Below are positions 1-6,195 of a stretch of DNA of 6,284 nucleotides, in pieces. The stretch is from Clostridia bacterium (GTDB lineage: Bacteria; Bacillota; Clostridia; Clostridiales; Clostridiaceae): contig RZYZ01000121.1 in the NCBI GenBank assembly GCA_009930125.1, positions 1 to 6,284 of the forward strand, written 5' to 3'. The notes beneath the pieces are model-generated. The model was not told where the DNA came from. It did not search any database and saw only the letters and a list, made by a program, of their open reading frames with translations. The position numbers and the translations under genes are program-made. How positions within the stretch are numbered: the stretch's first letter is position 1; each line of letters opens with the position of its first letter.

Positions 1-1785
1 ATCGATCTCAATGCCGCTGGCTTCCTTGACCATATCCACCGTATCCCGCATCACCGTCAGCGTTCGAAGGCCCAGGAAGTCCATTTTGAGCAGTCCCAGC
101 TCTTCCAGAGTATTCATGGTGAACTGGGTCACGATGGATTCCTCATTTCTCTGCAGAGGCACATAGTTCACCAGAGGCTTCTCAGAGATCACCACCCCCG
201 CCGCATGGGTGGAGGAGTGTCTGCTGAGTCCTTCCAGTTTTCTTGAAATATCCAGAAGCTCCATGACTCGTCCATCGTCTTCATAAACTCTTCTAAGCTC
301 CGGATTCATCTCGATGGCCTTATCCAGGGTGATACCCAGAACACTGGGAATCATCTTGGCGATCTGGTCCACTTCCCCGTAGGGATAGTTCATGGCACGT
401 CCCACATCCCGGATACAGGCTCTTGCGGCCATGGTTCCGAAGGTGATGATCTGAGCCACATTATCCGCACCGTATTTCTCCACCACATAATCGATGACTT
501 CTCCTCTTCGTTCATAGCAGAAGTCCGAATCGATATCCGGCATAGAAATTCGTTCCGGGTTCAGGAACCGTTCAAACAGCAGATTGTACCGTATGGGGTC
601 GATCTTGGTGATATTGAGGCAGTAGGATACGCAGGACCCCGCGGCGCTTCCTCTTCCCGCCCCCGTGGCAATGCCGTTGTCATTGGCGAATTTGATGAAG
701 TCCCAGACGATGAGGAAATAATCCACATAACCCATCTGGTTCATGATGCCCAGCTCATAGTCGATGCGGCGGATGATTTTCTGCTCCTCTTCCCCTGGAA
801 GTTCCTGGAGCGCTTCCACATCCACCGGTTTTCCTCTGTAGCCGCTGAAGACATCATATTTCTCCATCATGCCCTCATAGGTTCTCAAAGTGAGATACTG
901 GTAGGGATCTTCCCCTTCGGGCAGCGGAAACTTAGGCAGCTTCGATACATGGAACTCATAGTCGAAACTGCACTTCTTGGCGATCTTCACGGTATTCTCC
1001 AGCGCTTCGGGAATATACTGGAACAGCTCATACATCTCCTCGTAGGATTTCAGGTAGAACTGATCCGACGGATAGCGCATCCGGTTCTCCTCATCCACGG
1101 TCTTTCCCGTCTGGATGCAGAGGAGAATATCGTGGGCTCTGGAGTCTTCTTTCTTCAGATAATGCACATCATTGGTGCAGACCAGTGGAATATCCAGCTC
1201 CCTGGCCAGCGCGATGTTCAGCTTATTGACCTTCTTCTGCTCTTCCAGACCATGGTCCTGAAGCTCCAGATAGTAATCCTCCTTGAAGACGTGCTTATAG
1301 AACTCTGCAGCTTCTCTGGCCTTTTCCGGCATATCCAGGTTGAAGTACTCCTGAACCTCTCCACCTAAACAGGCCGACAGGCAGATGAGCCCTTCCGCAT
1401 GCTTTTCGATGAAGGCGTGGTCCACTCTGGGTTTATAATAGAACCCCTCCAGCGATGCAGCCGATACGATCTTCATGAGGTTCTCATACCCGGTCTCGTT
1501 CTTCGCAAGAAGAACCAGATGATGGGTGGTGTTTTCCGGGTCCTGATGTTTGATGTGCATGTCTTTGGCCGCCACATAGATCTCGCATCCGATGATGGGC
1601 GTGATCCCGGCTTTCTTTGCCGCCTTGTAGAACTCTACGGCGCCATACATGCTTCCGTGGTCTGTAATGGCCACGTATTCCATGCCCAGCTCTTTGGCTC
1701 TTCCGATGATGCCGTCGATTTTCGCTGACCCATCCAGAAGACTGTATTCCGTATGCAGATGTAGATGGGCAAATGCTCTTTCCAT
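1..1785 (-). CDS. dnaE: DNA polymerase III subunit alpha, N-terminal 595 residues (partial, runs off left edge)
   Basis: This is the catalytic subunit of a C-family replicative DNA polymerase, which extends primed DNA on the chromosome. The reading frame is open from the ATG at 1785 to base 1, giving 595 residues of an expected 1,100-1,200. Residues 1-280 form the PHP domain: the HLHLHTEYSLLDG motif at 7-19, TDHG at 41-44, GCE at 66-68 and TNDVH at 204-208. The palm and catalytic region follows, with GAGRGSAAGS at 375-384 and PDIDSDF at 416-422. D417 and D419 match the E. coli catalytic aspartates 401 and 403, and D569 in KMDFLGLRTLT matches D555. A ribosome binding site (GAAAGGA) lies about 8 bases before the start. 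The gap to the Dabb gene is 39 bases with no terminator, so cotranscription is likely. Clostridia normally also carry PolC, so this may be the second replicase. The thumb, fingers, OB and clamp-binding parts are outside the window. Confidence 0.97.
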   Translation of the reverse strand, partial: MERAFAHLHLHTEYSLLDGSAKIDGIIGRAKELGMEYVAITDHGSMYGAVEFYKAAKKAGITPIIGCEIYVAAKDMHIKHQDPENTTHHLVLLAKNETGYENLMKIVSAASLEGFYYKPRVDHAFIEKHAEGLICLSACLGGEVQEYFNLDMPEKAREAAEFYKHVFKEDYYLELQDHGLEEQKKVNKLNIALARELDIPLVCTNDVHYLKKEDSRAHDILLCIQTGKTVDEENRMRYPSDQFYLKSYEEMYELFQYIPEALENTVKIAKKCSFDYEFHVSKLPKFPLPEGEDPYQYLTLRTYEGMMEKYDVFSGYRGKPVDVEALQELPGEEEQKIIRRIDYELGIMNQMGYVDYFLIVWDFIKFANDNGIATGAGRGSAAGSCVSYCLNITKIDPIRYNLLFERFLNPERISMPDIDSDFCYERRGEVIDYVVEKYGADNVAQIITFGTMAARACIRDVGRAMNYPYGEVDQIAKMIPSVLGITLDKAIEMNPELRRVYEDDGRVMELLDISRKLEGLSRHSSTHAAGVVISEKPLVNYVPLQRNEESIVTQFTMNTLEELGLLKMDFLGLRTLTVMRDTVDMVKEASGIEID

Positions 1786-1824
1786 AACTTGTTTCCTTTC
1801 TGTGTGTTTGTGCGAAGCTTCCGC

Positions 1825-2115
1825 TTAGGCTGTGAAATCGCAGGCTTTGGATGCTTCCAACATGGGCTTCAGGTTCGCCAGCACTTCGTTCACATGATAC
1901 TCGTGCACCTGATAGGCATCCATATCTTCCTTGGAATCAAAGGTGGAGATGAGGCAGATGTCATAGCTTCTTTCGGTGAAAAGCTCATCTTTCCCAACAG
2001 TGAGTCCTTTCAGCTGGGGAATCTTACCTTCCATGGATGAAAGGATGTTTCTGGCCTTGTCCATATTCTCCGGGCTGTTGTCTTTCAGTTTGAAAAGTAC
2101 TACGTGATAAAACAT
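1825..2115 (-). CDS. Stress-responsive alpha-beta barrel (Dabb) domain protein
   Basis: This is a 96-residue single-domain protein of the Dabb family, the dimeric ferredoxin-like barrels. What is seen: the N-terminal strand MFYHVVLFKLK, a helix at about 16-30, KIPQLKGLTVGKDE at 31-44, the central strand YDICLISTFDS at 51-61, and DAYQVHEYHVNEV at 66-78, ending in a strand with CDFTA. This order of motifs is diagnostic for the family, and the length is that of a single domain. Family members in bacteria are mostly uncharacterised; some plant and fungal members are stress-induced proteins or polyketide cyclases. The substrate here is unknown. H4, H71 and H74 could line the barrel, but that is inference. 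The start is supported by a strong AGGAGG site ending 6-7 bases upstream. The gene lies 81 bases after ytoI and 39 bases before dnaE on the same strand. No signal peptide or membrane segment is visible, so it should be cytoplasmic. Confidence 0.9.
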   Translation of the reverse strand: MFYHVVLFKLKDNSPENMDKARNILSSMEGKIPQLKGLTVGKDELFTERSYDICLISTFDSKEDMDAYQVHEYHVNEVLANLKPMLEASKACDFTA

Positions 2116-2121
2116 ATATTG

Positions 2122-2128
2122 TCCTCCT
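2122..2128 (-). promoter_or_regulatory. Strong ribosome binding site of the Dabb gene
   Basis: The minus strand reads AGGAGGA at 2128-2122, 6 bases before the ATG at 2115. It is the strongest Shine-Dalgarno match in the window and fixes the start of this small gene. The 81-base gap behind it has no clear promoter or terminator, so the strong site may let the gene be expressed well from the operon transcript. Confidence 0.85.
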
Positions 2129-2196
2129 GATTTCTTTCTTTATTCTTTGTCATAGGATCGGTTCATGCATGGATCTTCTTTTCCACGGGAATGGGC

Positions 2197-3495
2197 CTAA
2201 TCGTCCAGCGTATGCAGCACATTGAGCCTGGAGGCTGCTATGAGCTTGTCTCTGGAGCGCAGGGCCACATCCACTTTGGAATGAAGCTTTGAAGTCTTGA
2301 TGATGCTGATCTCCATGGTGAACCTGGCATCGATGCCCAGCACCTCATAGAAATCCGTGGAGCATTTATCGAGGCTGCAGCTGTAATACTGGTTCTGCAG
2401 ATGGGAGATGGCAGTCTTTGACATGAGCATGGACAGAAGGCCTCTGGACGCATTGCCCAGCGGGTCCAGAAATTCCGGCGACACGACGCCGCTGTAGTAG
2501 AATTTTCCGTCTCTCTTCTCCACCACCAGGCTTCTTATGATCTTATCCTCGATGGTGTCCGTTTCCATGGGCTTCATATGTCTTTCCTGAAGGGCCTTCA
2601 GGATATCCGTTCTTGTGATGACCCCCACAAGGACTCCTTCCTCCGTCACCGGACAGATGGGCAGATTCTCCCAGTCCATGATATGGGCCACATAGGACAC
2701 GGTGGTCTTGGGTGTCACGGAGATGTTCACCTTTCTCATGACGTCGCCCACCAGGTCCGTATCTTCTCGTCCCAGGGTTTCCTTAGGCGTTATGATACCC
2801 TGAACCACCATCTTCCGGTCCACCACGGGAAACTTCTCGTGGCCGGATTTCTCGGAAATCTTCAGGTAGTCCTTGATGGTACTGTCCAGAAGCAGATGAT
2901 GGGTTTCCTTCTGAATGATGTCCTTCACATAGGGGATGGTCTGCTTGATGAGATTCTCCGAGATTCCCCTGTTGATCATGGATGCAGTGGTGAAGGTGTC
3001 GTAGGAACAGGAAATGATGGGCAGCTTCAGTCTGTCTGCCAGGGCCACATTCTTCTCACTGGCCTTGAAGCCACCGGTGATGAGGACCCCCACCCCCATG
3101 TTCAGCGCCAGGGTATGGACTTCGTCCCGGTTTCCCACAATGAGCAGTCCGCCCATGGTCAGATACTTCTTCATGGCTTCCATGGTCATGGCACCGATGT
3201 TGAACCGGTAGATGGTCTTCTCCACCCCTTCGCTTCCACCGAGCAGTTCTCCATCCACAATCCGGATGATTTCATTGTAGGTGATGGACTCGATCTTCTT
3301 CTCCTTCTCGCTTTCGATCCGGATGGTACCGGTCCTTGGCAGGGTCTCCAGATACCCCTCTTCCTCCATGATCTTGATGGCCTTGTATGCCGTGGCATCA
3401 CTGACCCCCTGATCCTTGGCCAGGGTTCTCACAGAGAGCTTGGTGCCCAGCTGCATTTCCTTGATGTGTTCCATGATACGGTCTATCTTCGCCAC
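2197..3495 (-). CDS. ytoI: HTH-DRTGG-CBS-hotdog regulator, YtoI family
   Basis: This 432-residue cytoplasmic protein has the four-part build of B. subtilis YtoI. A winged-helix domain resembling the GntR type spans about 1-65 (recognition region SVRTLAKDQGVSDATAYKAI, 21-40). A DRTGG domain spans about 70-180 (LLIVGNRDEVHTLALN and VLITGG). A CBS pair spans about 190-305, each half with FPVVD or PICPV followed by G(I/V)IT. A hotdog thioesterase-like domain spans about 330-430. The family is widespread in Bacillota with no firmly assigned function. CBS pairs commonly bind adenine nucleotides and hotdog folds bind acyl-CoA, so a ligand-responsive DNA-binding role is inferred. The start is GTG. 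It is supported by alignment to the start of B. subtilis YtoI as I recall it and by a purine-rich AAGGGGGGA just upstream. The GTG shares its first base with the TAG stop of whiA, which suggests translational coupling. The gene ends with TAG at 2197. Confidence 0.93.
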   Translation of the reverse strand: MAKIDRIMEHIKEMQLGTKLSVRTLAKDQGVSDATAYKAIKIMEEEGYLETLPRTGTIRIESEKEKKIESITYNEIIRIVDGELLGGSEGVEKTIYRFNIGAMTMEAMKKYLTMGGLLIVGNRDEVHTLALNMGVGVLITGGFKASEKNVALADRLKLPIISCSYDTFTTASMINRGISENLIKQTIPYVKDIIQKETHHLLLDSTIKDYLKISEKSGHEKFPVVDRKMVVQGIITPKETLGREDTDLVGDVMRKVNISVTPKTTVSYVAHIMDWENLPICPVTEEGVLVGVITRTDILKALQERHMKPMETDTIEDKIIRSLVVEKRDGKFYYSGVVSPEFLDPLGNASRGLLSMLMSKTAISHLQNQYYSCSLDKCSTDFYEVLGIDARFTMEISIIKTSKLHSKVDVALRSRDKLIAASRLNVLHTLDD

Positions 3496-4445
3496 TACAG
3501 TCCCCCCTTCCTCAGTTCGTCGGCAATTTTTTCGATCTTTCTCAGTCTGTGATTGACGCCGGATTTCCCCACAGGAGGATTCAGCATCTCGCCCAGCTCC
3601 TTCAGCGATTCATCGGGATAATCCAGCCTCATCTCCGCCACTTCTCTCAAAGGCTTCGAAAGCCTGTTTAGTCCGATCTCCTTCTCTATGAGCCGGATGG
3701 ACTCCACCTGCCGCACGGCGGCATTCACCGTCTTGGACAGATTGGCCGTCTCGCAGTTCACCAGTCTGTTCACGTTGTTTCTCATATCCTTCACGATTCT
3801 GACATTCTCGAACTCGAAAAGGCTGTTGTAAGCGCCGATGATGGATAGAATATCCACGATCTGCTCCCCTTCCTTCAGGTATACGATATGGGCATTTTTC
3901 CTGGCGATGACTTTGGAAGTGAGCCCATAGGAATTGATGAGCTCCTTGAGATCCTCCGCCAGCTCCAAGGCGTTCACCACGAACTCCAGATGATAGGCTT
4001 TTTCCGGATTGGATACGCTGCCTGACCCCAGGAAAGCGCCTTTGATGAATGCCTTCTTCAGCGCATCTGTATGGACCAGTTCCTCTCCGATGCTGTAATC
4101 CAGGCTGAACACATCCTCCTCGCTTCTGAGAATTCCTGTTTCCAGGAGCAGATCCTTCAGTCCCATGTCTTCGCTGATGACGATGACATAGACATTGTTC
4201 TTCTTGAGAGAGCCCGACTTCTTCACCAGAAGCCTTCCATGGATCTCCAGATGATCCTTCAGGAGTTTGAAGATGAACCTTGCTGTGGAAGGATTCTCCG
4301 TGGTAATCTTGAAGGAAAGCTTCGAGGAGCCGAAGGACAGTGTCCCCGACAGCCTCATGATGGCGGAAAGAATCGAGATGATTTCTTCCCTTGTTATATC
4401 TGTATTTCTTGTTATTTCACTTTTCACTGTCGATGAAAATGACAT
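3495..4445 (-). CDS. whiA: DNA-binding protein WhiA
   Basis: WhiA is a chromosome-binding protein. It is a sporulation-septation transcription factor in Streptomyces and influences division and chromosome segregation in B. subtilis (YvcL). The 316 residues are the family's usual length. The N-terminal part is a degenerate LAGLIDADG homing-endonuclease fold: a first helix at about 21-36 and the second motif, AFIKGAFLGSGSVSNPE, at 132-148. The conserved linker NRLVNCETANLSKTVNAA lies at 226-243. The C-terminal helix-turn-helix, containing SLKELGEMLNPPVGKSGVN, covers about 279-310. The acidic residues needed for endonuclease cleavage are missing from the second motif, as expected for WhiA. The ATG at 4445 has GGGTGA 4 bases upstream, complementary to the 16S rRNA tail. 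The gene sits downstream of yvcK as in most Bacillota, but here with its own promoter. Its stop overlaps the ytoI start by one base. Confidence 0.97.
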   Translation of the reverse strand: MSFSSTVKSEITRNTDITREEIISILSAIMRLSGTLSFGSSKLSFKITTENPSTARFIFKLLKDHLEIHGRLLVKKSGSLKKNNVYVIVISEDMGLKDLLLETGILRSEEDVFSLDYSIGEELVHTDALKKAFIKGAFLGSGSVSNPEKAYHLEFVVNALELAEDLKELINSYGLTSKVIARKNAHIVYLKEGEQIVDILSIIGAYNSLFEFENVRIVKDMRNNVNRLVNCETANLSKTVNAAVRQVESIRLIEKEIGLNRLSKPLREVAEMRLDYPDESLKELGEMLNPPVGKSGVNHRLRKIEKIADELRKGGL

Positions 4446-4507
4446 AGTATCACCCGAACCTGTTCTATTTTTATTGTAAATTCTGCAGTTTTTTCCATCT
4501 TTCCCAG

Positions 4508-4526
4508 ACAGTTTTAGTACAGTTTA
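4508..4526 (-). repeat. Phased short direct repeats in the whiA leader
   Basis: On the minus strand, AAACTGT occurs twice (4525-4519 and 4514-4508), with starts 11 bases apart, one helical turn. A third partial copy, AAACTG, follows in the AAAAACTGCAG run at about 4493-4485, two turns further on. The two full copies sit directly after the predicted transcription start, where a repressor could bind. An operator role is inference, since short AT-rich repeats also arise by chance. Confidence 0.35.
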
Positions 4527-4534
4527 CCTTTCTA

Positions 4535-4563
4535 ATTATACCATAACACCAGAAATCATAGAA
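4535..4563 (-). promoter_or_regulatory. Predicted sigma-A extended -10 promoter for the whiA operon
   Basis: The minus strand reads TGGTATAAT at 4543-4535, the same nine bases as in the yvcK promoter. The hexamer at the -35 distance is TTCTAT (4563-4558), again weak. The predicted start is near 4528, giving a leader of about 80 bases before the whiA ATG. No other promoter of this quality is seen before ytoI, the Dabb gene or dnaE, so this probably drives all four genes. Confidence 0.75.
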
Positions 4564-4584
4564 CGGATAAGCACCCATTCACCA

Positions 4585-4637
4585 CAATTAAAATAGAGGT
4601 GCTCCGACACCGGCAGATTGCCTCGGTCAGAACACCT
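4585..4637 (-). terminator. Probable rho-independent terminator after yvcK
   Basis: The hairpin begins 29 bases past the yvcK stop. On the minus strand the outer stem is AGGTGTTCTGAC (from 4637) paired with GTCGGAGCACCT (to 4597), 12 pairs including two G-T pairs. Inside it, GGC and GCC form a small inner stem. It is followed by CTATTTTAATT, a short and interrupted T tract, so termination may be partial. It lies upstream of the whiA promoter. Confidence 0.7.
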
Positions 4638-4666
4638 TCTTTTCTCCAGGATCCATGATTCTGTTC

Positions 4667-5998
4667 TTATTTTTTTCTGTGTTTCAGCTTGCCCGATAAA
4701 GCCACATACTCCAGGATCCTCTTCTTGTCATTGACCAGTGCCTCACTTAAGATGATCTCCATAAGTTTCTGGGAAAGCTTCTCCGCATCATGCCTGACGG
4801 ATGTTTCTCTGGGCTTTATGAAATCTCCTGTGATGAGCTTGAAATCATATTCCTTGAGATTCTCCTCATCCACCGGAACCTCAAACTGATTCATATGGTG
4901 GTAAGCGCTTCGAAGCTTCGGATTTCTGATCTTCGTCGTGTTGGCAAAGACATAATCCAGCGGACCGATGTCACCATGCTTATAGATGGCCCGGATGTGA
5001 TCCGACACCTTGAAATCATCCGTTTCTCCCGGCTGCGTCATGACATTGCAGACATAGATCTTACGCGCCCTGCTTTCCTTGATGGCTTCCGGAACCCCTT
5101 TCACCAGAATGTTCGGAATGATGGAGGTGTAGAGGGAGCCCGGTCCGAGAATGATGGCGTCCGCTCTTAGAATCTCTTCCCGCACATCAGACAGGCACTC
5201 CGCATTTTCCGGCGTGATGTAGAGCCTGGCGATCTTCGCGCCTTCGGATATGCTCACATCGGGAATGTGGGACTCTCCCACCACCACCTGATCGTTTTCC
5301 AGCACCGCATTGATCCGGATATTGTCCAGCGTCACCGGAAGCACTTTTCCTGTGATGGCCAGAACACTGGCCATTTTCTGCACCGCATCTTCGAAATTGT
5401 CCGAGACCCCGTCCATGGCGGCGAGAAAAAGATTCCCGAAGCTCTGTCCTTTCAGGCTCCCATCCTTGAACCGGTACTGCATGAGCTCCTCCATGAGGGG
5501 CTCGGTGTTGGCCAGCGCCACCAGGCAGTTTCTGATGTCTCCAGGCGGAAGAATGCCCAGGTCTTCCCGAAGGGCCCCGGAGCCTCCCCCGTCATCGGCC
5601 ACGGTGACCACCGCGGTGATGTTGTTGGTATAGCTCTTGATGCCTTTCAGAATAGTGGAAAGCCCCGTGCCGCCACCGATGATCACGACCCTTGGCCCCT
5701 GGACCAGAAGCTTCTTGTCATGAATGAGGCTTCCGATTTCTCTGGAGTCCATATTGAAATCGATGAGTCCGTCCTTGGCCAGAGACATGAAGTTCTTCAG
5801 AAGCTCCGCCGTGGACACATACAGGGTGGACGCACCTAAAATAAGAAGATAGATATAATACAGATTATATACATCTTCTCCAAATCTTCTGAATATCAGT
5901 TCTATAATGGCAAACACCAGCAGGCTGATCCCCACTATGGCCAGCCCGAACCATCTCTTGATTCCAAATCCCGTATTCATCCAGTCTTTTATCTTCAT
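4667..5998 (-). CDS. yvcK: YvcK/GlmR family CofD-like protein with N-terminal membrane anchor
   Basis: This belongs to the gluconeogenesis factor YvcK (GlmR) family, which has a CofD-like fold. In B. subtilis the protein binds UDP-GlcNAc, stimulates GlmS and is needed for normal cell shape on gluconeogenic carbon. The core begins near residue 100. Motifs are GGGTGLS (108-114), DDGGGSG (135-141), PPGDIRN (151-157), GQSFGNLFLAAM (184-195), GPGSLYTSI (285-293) and NVMTQPGET (318-326). The protein has 443 residues against 317 in B. subtilis. The extra N-terminus carries two hydrophobic helices at about 17-37 and 47-66 with a positively charged start, so the core is probably held on the inner face of the membrane. 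The ATG at 5998 is the first possible start, because an in-frame TAG lies directly before it. A GTGGTG sequence 7 bases upstream is a modest ribosome binding site. The gene is normally beside rapZ and whiA; only whiA is seen here. Confidence 0.96.
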   Translation of the reverse strand: MKIKDWMNTGFGIKRWFGLAIVGISLLVFAIIELIFRRFGEDVYNLYYIYLLILGASTLYVSTAELLKNFMSLAKDGLIDFNMDSREIGSLIHDKKLLVQGPRVVIIGGGTGLSTILKGIKSYTNNITAVVTVADDGGGSGALREDLGILPPGDIRNCLVALANTEPLMEELMQYRFKDGSLKGQSFGNLFLAAMDGVSDNFEDAVQKMASVLAITGKVLPVTLDNIRINAVLENDQVVVGESHIPDVSISEGAKIARLYITPENAECLSDVREEILRADAIILGPGSLYTSIIPNILVKGVPEAIKESRARKIYVCNVMTQPGETDDFKVSDHIRAIYKHGDIGPLDYVFANTTKIRNPKLRSAYHHMNQFEVPVDEENLKEYDFKLITGDFIKPRETSVRHDAEKLSQKLMEIILSEALVNDKKRILEYVALSGKLKHRKK

Positions 5999-6035
5999 CT
6001 ATATACACCACTGATTCCTCTTGTTCTTACCTATG

Positions 6036-6064
6036 ATTATACCACAGCTTATTTAAGGGAAGAA
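6036..6064 (-). promoter_or_regulatory. Predicted sigma-A extended -10 promoter for yvcK
   Basis: The minus strand reads TGGTATAAT at 6044-6036, a perfect -10 hexamer with the TG extension. Seventeen bases upstream is TTCTTC (6064-6059), a poor match to TTGACA, so the promoter would depend on the extended -10. The expected start site is near 6029, leaving a leader of about 30 bases before the yvcK ATG. Confidence 0.75.
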
Positions 6065-6122
6065 CATGCCTCTTCTTATTTACGTTTCTGCAATTAGAAG
6101 AAGCACTTTCACTTATAGCAGA

Positions 6123-6149
6123 AGGAACCGGCTTTTAAAGCCGGTCCCC
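6123..6149 (-). terminator. GC-rich hairpin, probable terminator of the upstream gene
   Basis: A perfect inverted repeat has arms ACCGGCTTT and AAAGCCGGT (6127-6135 and 6137-6145 on the plus strand). On the minus strand it extends by GGGG against TCCT, to about 13 pairs before loop limits. It starts about 46 bases after the stop of the partial gene at the right edge. The following sequence, TCTGCTATAAG, is not a good T tract, so this is a weak or factor-assisted terminator, or another RNA structure. Confidence 0.55.
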
Positions 6150-6195
6150 TTAGGTACTGCAGTTCAGGAAAGTAAAGAATCTGGTAAAGGATCCA

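Noticed and set aside
949..1728. Plus-strand open frames within the dnaE region
   Set aside because: The minus strand here is an unbroken DnaE frame with PHP motifs, so the plus frames are by-products of its codon use.
1786..1824. Palindrome GCGGAAGCTTCGC between the Dabb gene and dnaE
   Set aside because: It is short and imperfect, has no usable loop and is not followed by a T run, so it does not support a terminator.
2116..2196. Possible terminator between ytoI and the Dabb gene
   Set aside because: Only very short self-complementary pieces (GATC, ATGCAT, TTCC/GGAA) are present, with no T tract.
2578..3552. Long plus-strand open frame of 324 codons antisense to ytoI
   Set aside because: It is rich in histidine, glycine and aspartate, with no domain motif, and mirrors the codon pattern of the clearly conserved minus-strand gene. 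It also lacks a ribosome binding site.
3997..4060. LAGLIDADG-like motif suggesting a homing endonuclease
   Set aside because: The whole-length match, the conserved NCETAN linker and the C-terminal helix-turn-helix identify WhiA, which is an inactive descendant of that fold.
4446..4534. Possible riboswitch or T-box in the whiA leader
   Set aside because: The leader is only about 80 bases, lacks a T-box sequence and shows no stable multi-stem fold or terminator-antiterminator pair.
5267..5839. Plus-strand open frame of 190 codons antisense to yvcK
   Set aside because: It lies wholly inside the conserved CofD-like region on the other strand, has a histidine-rich, low-motif composition and no family resemblance.
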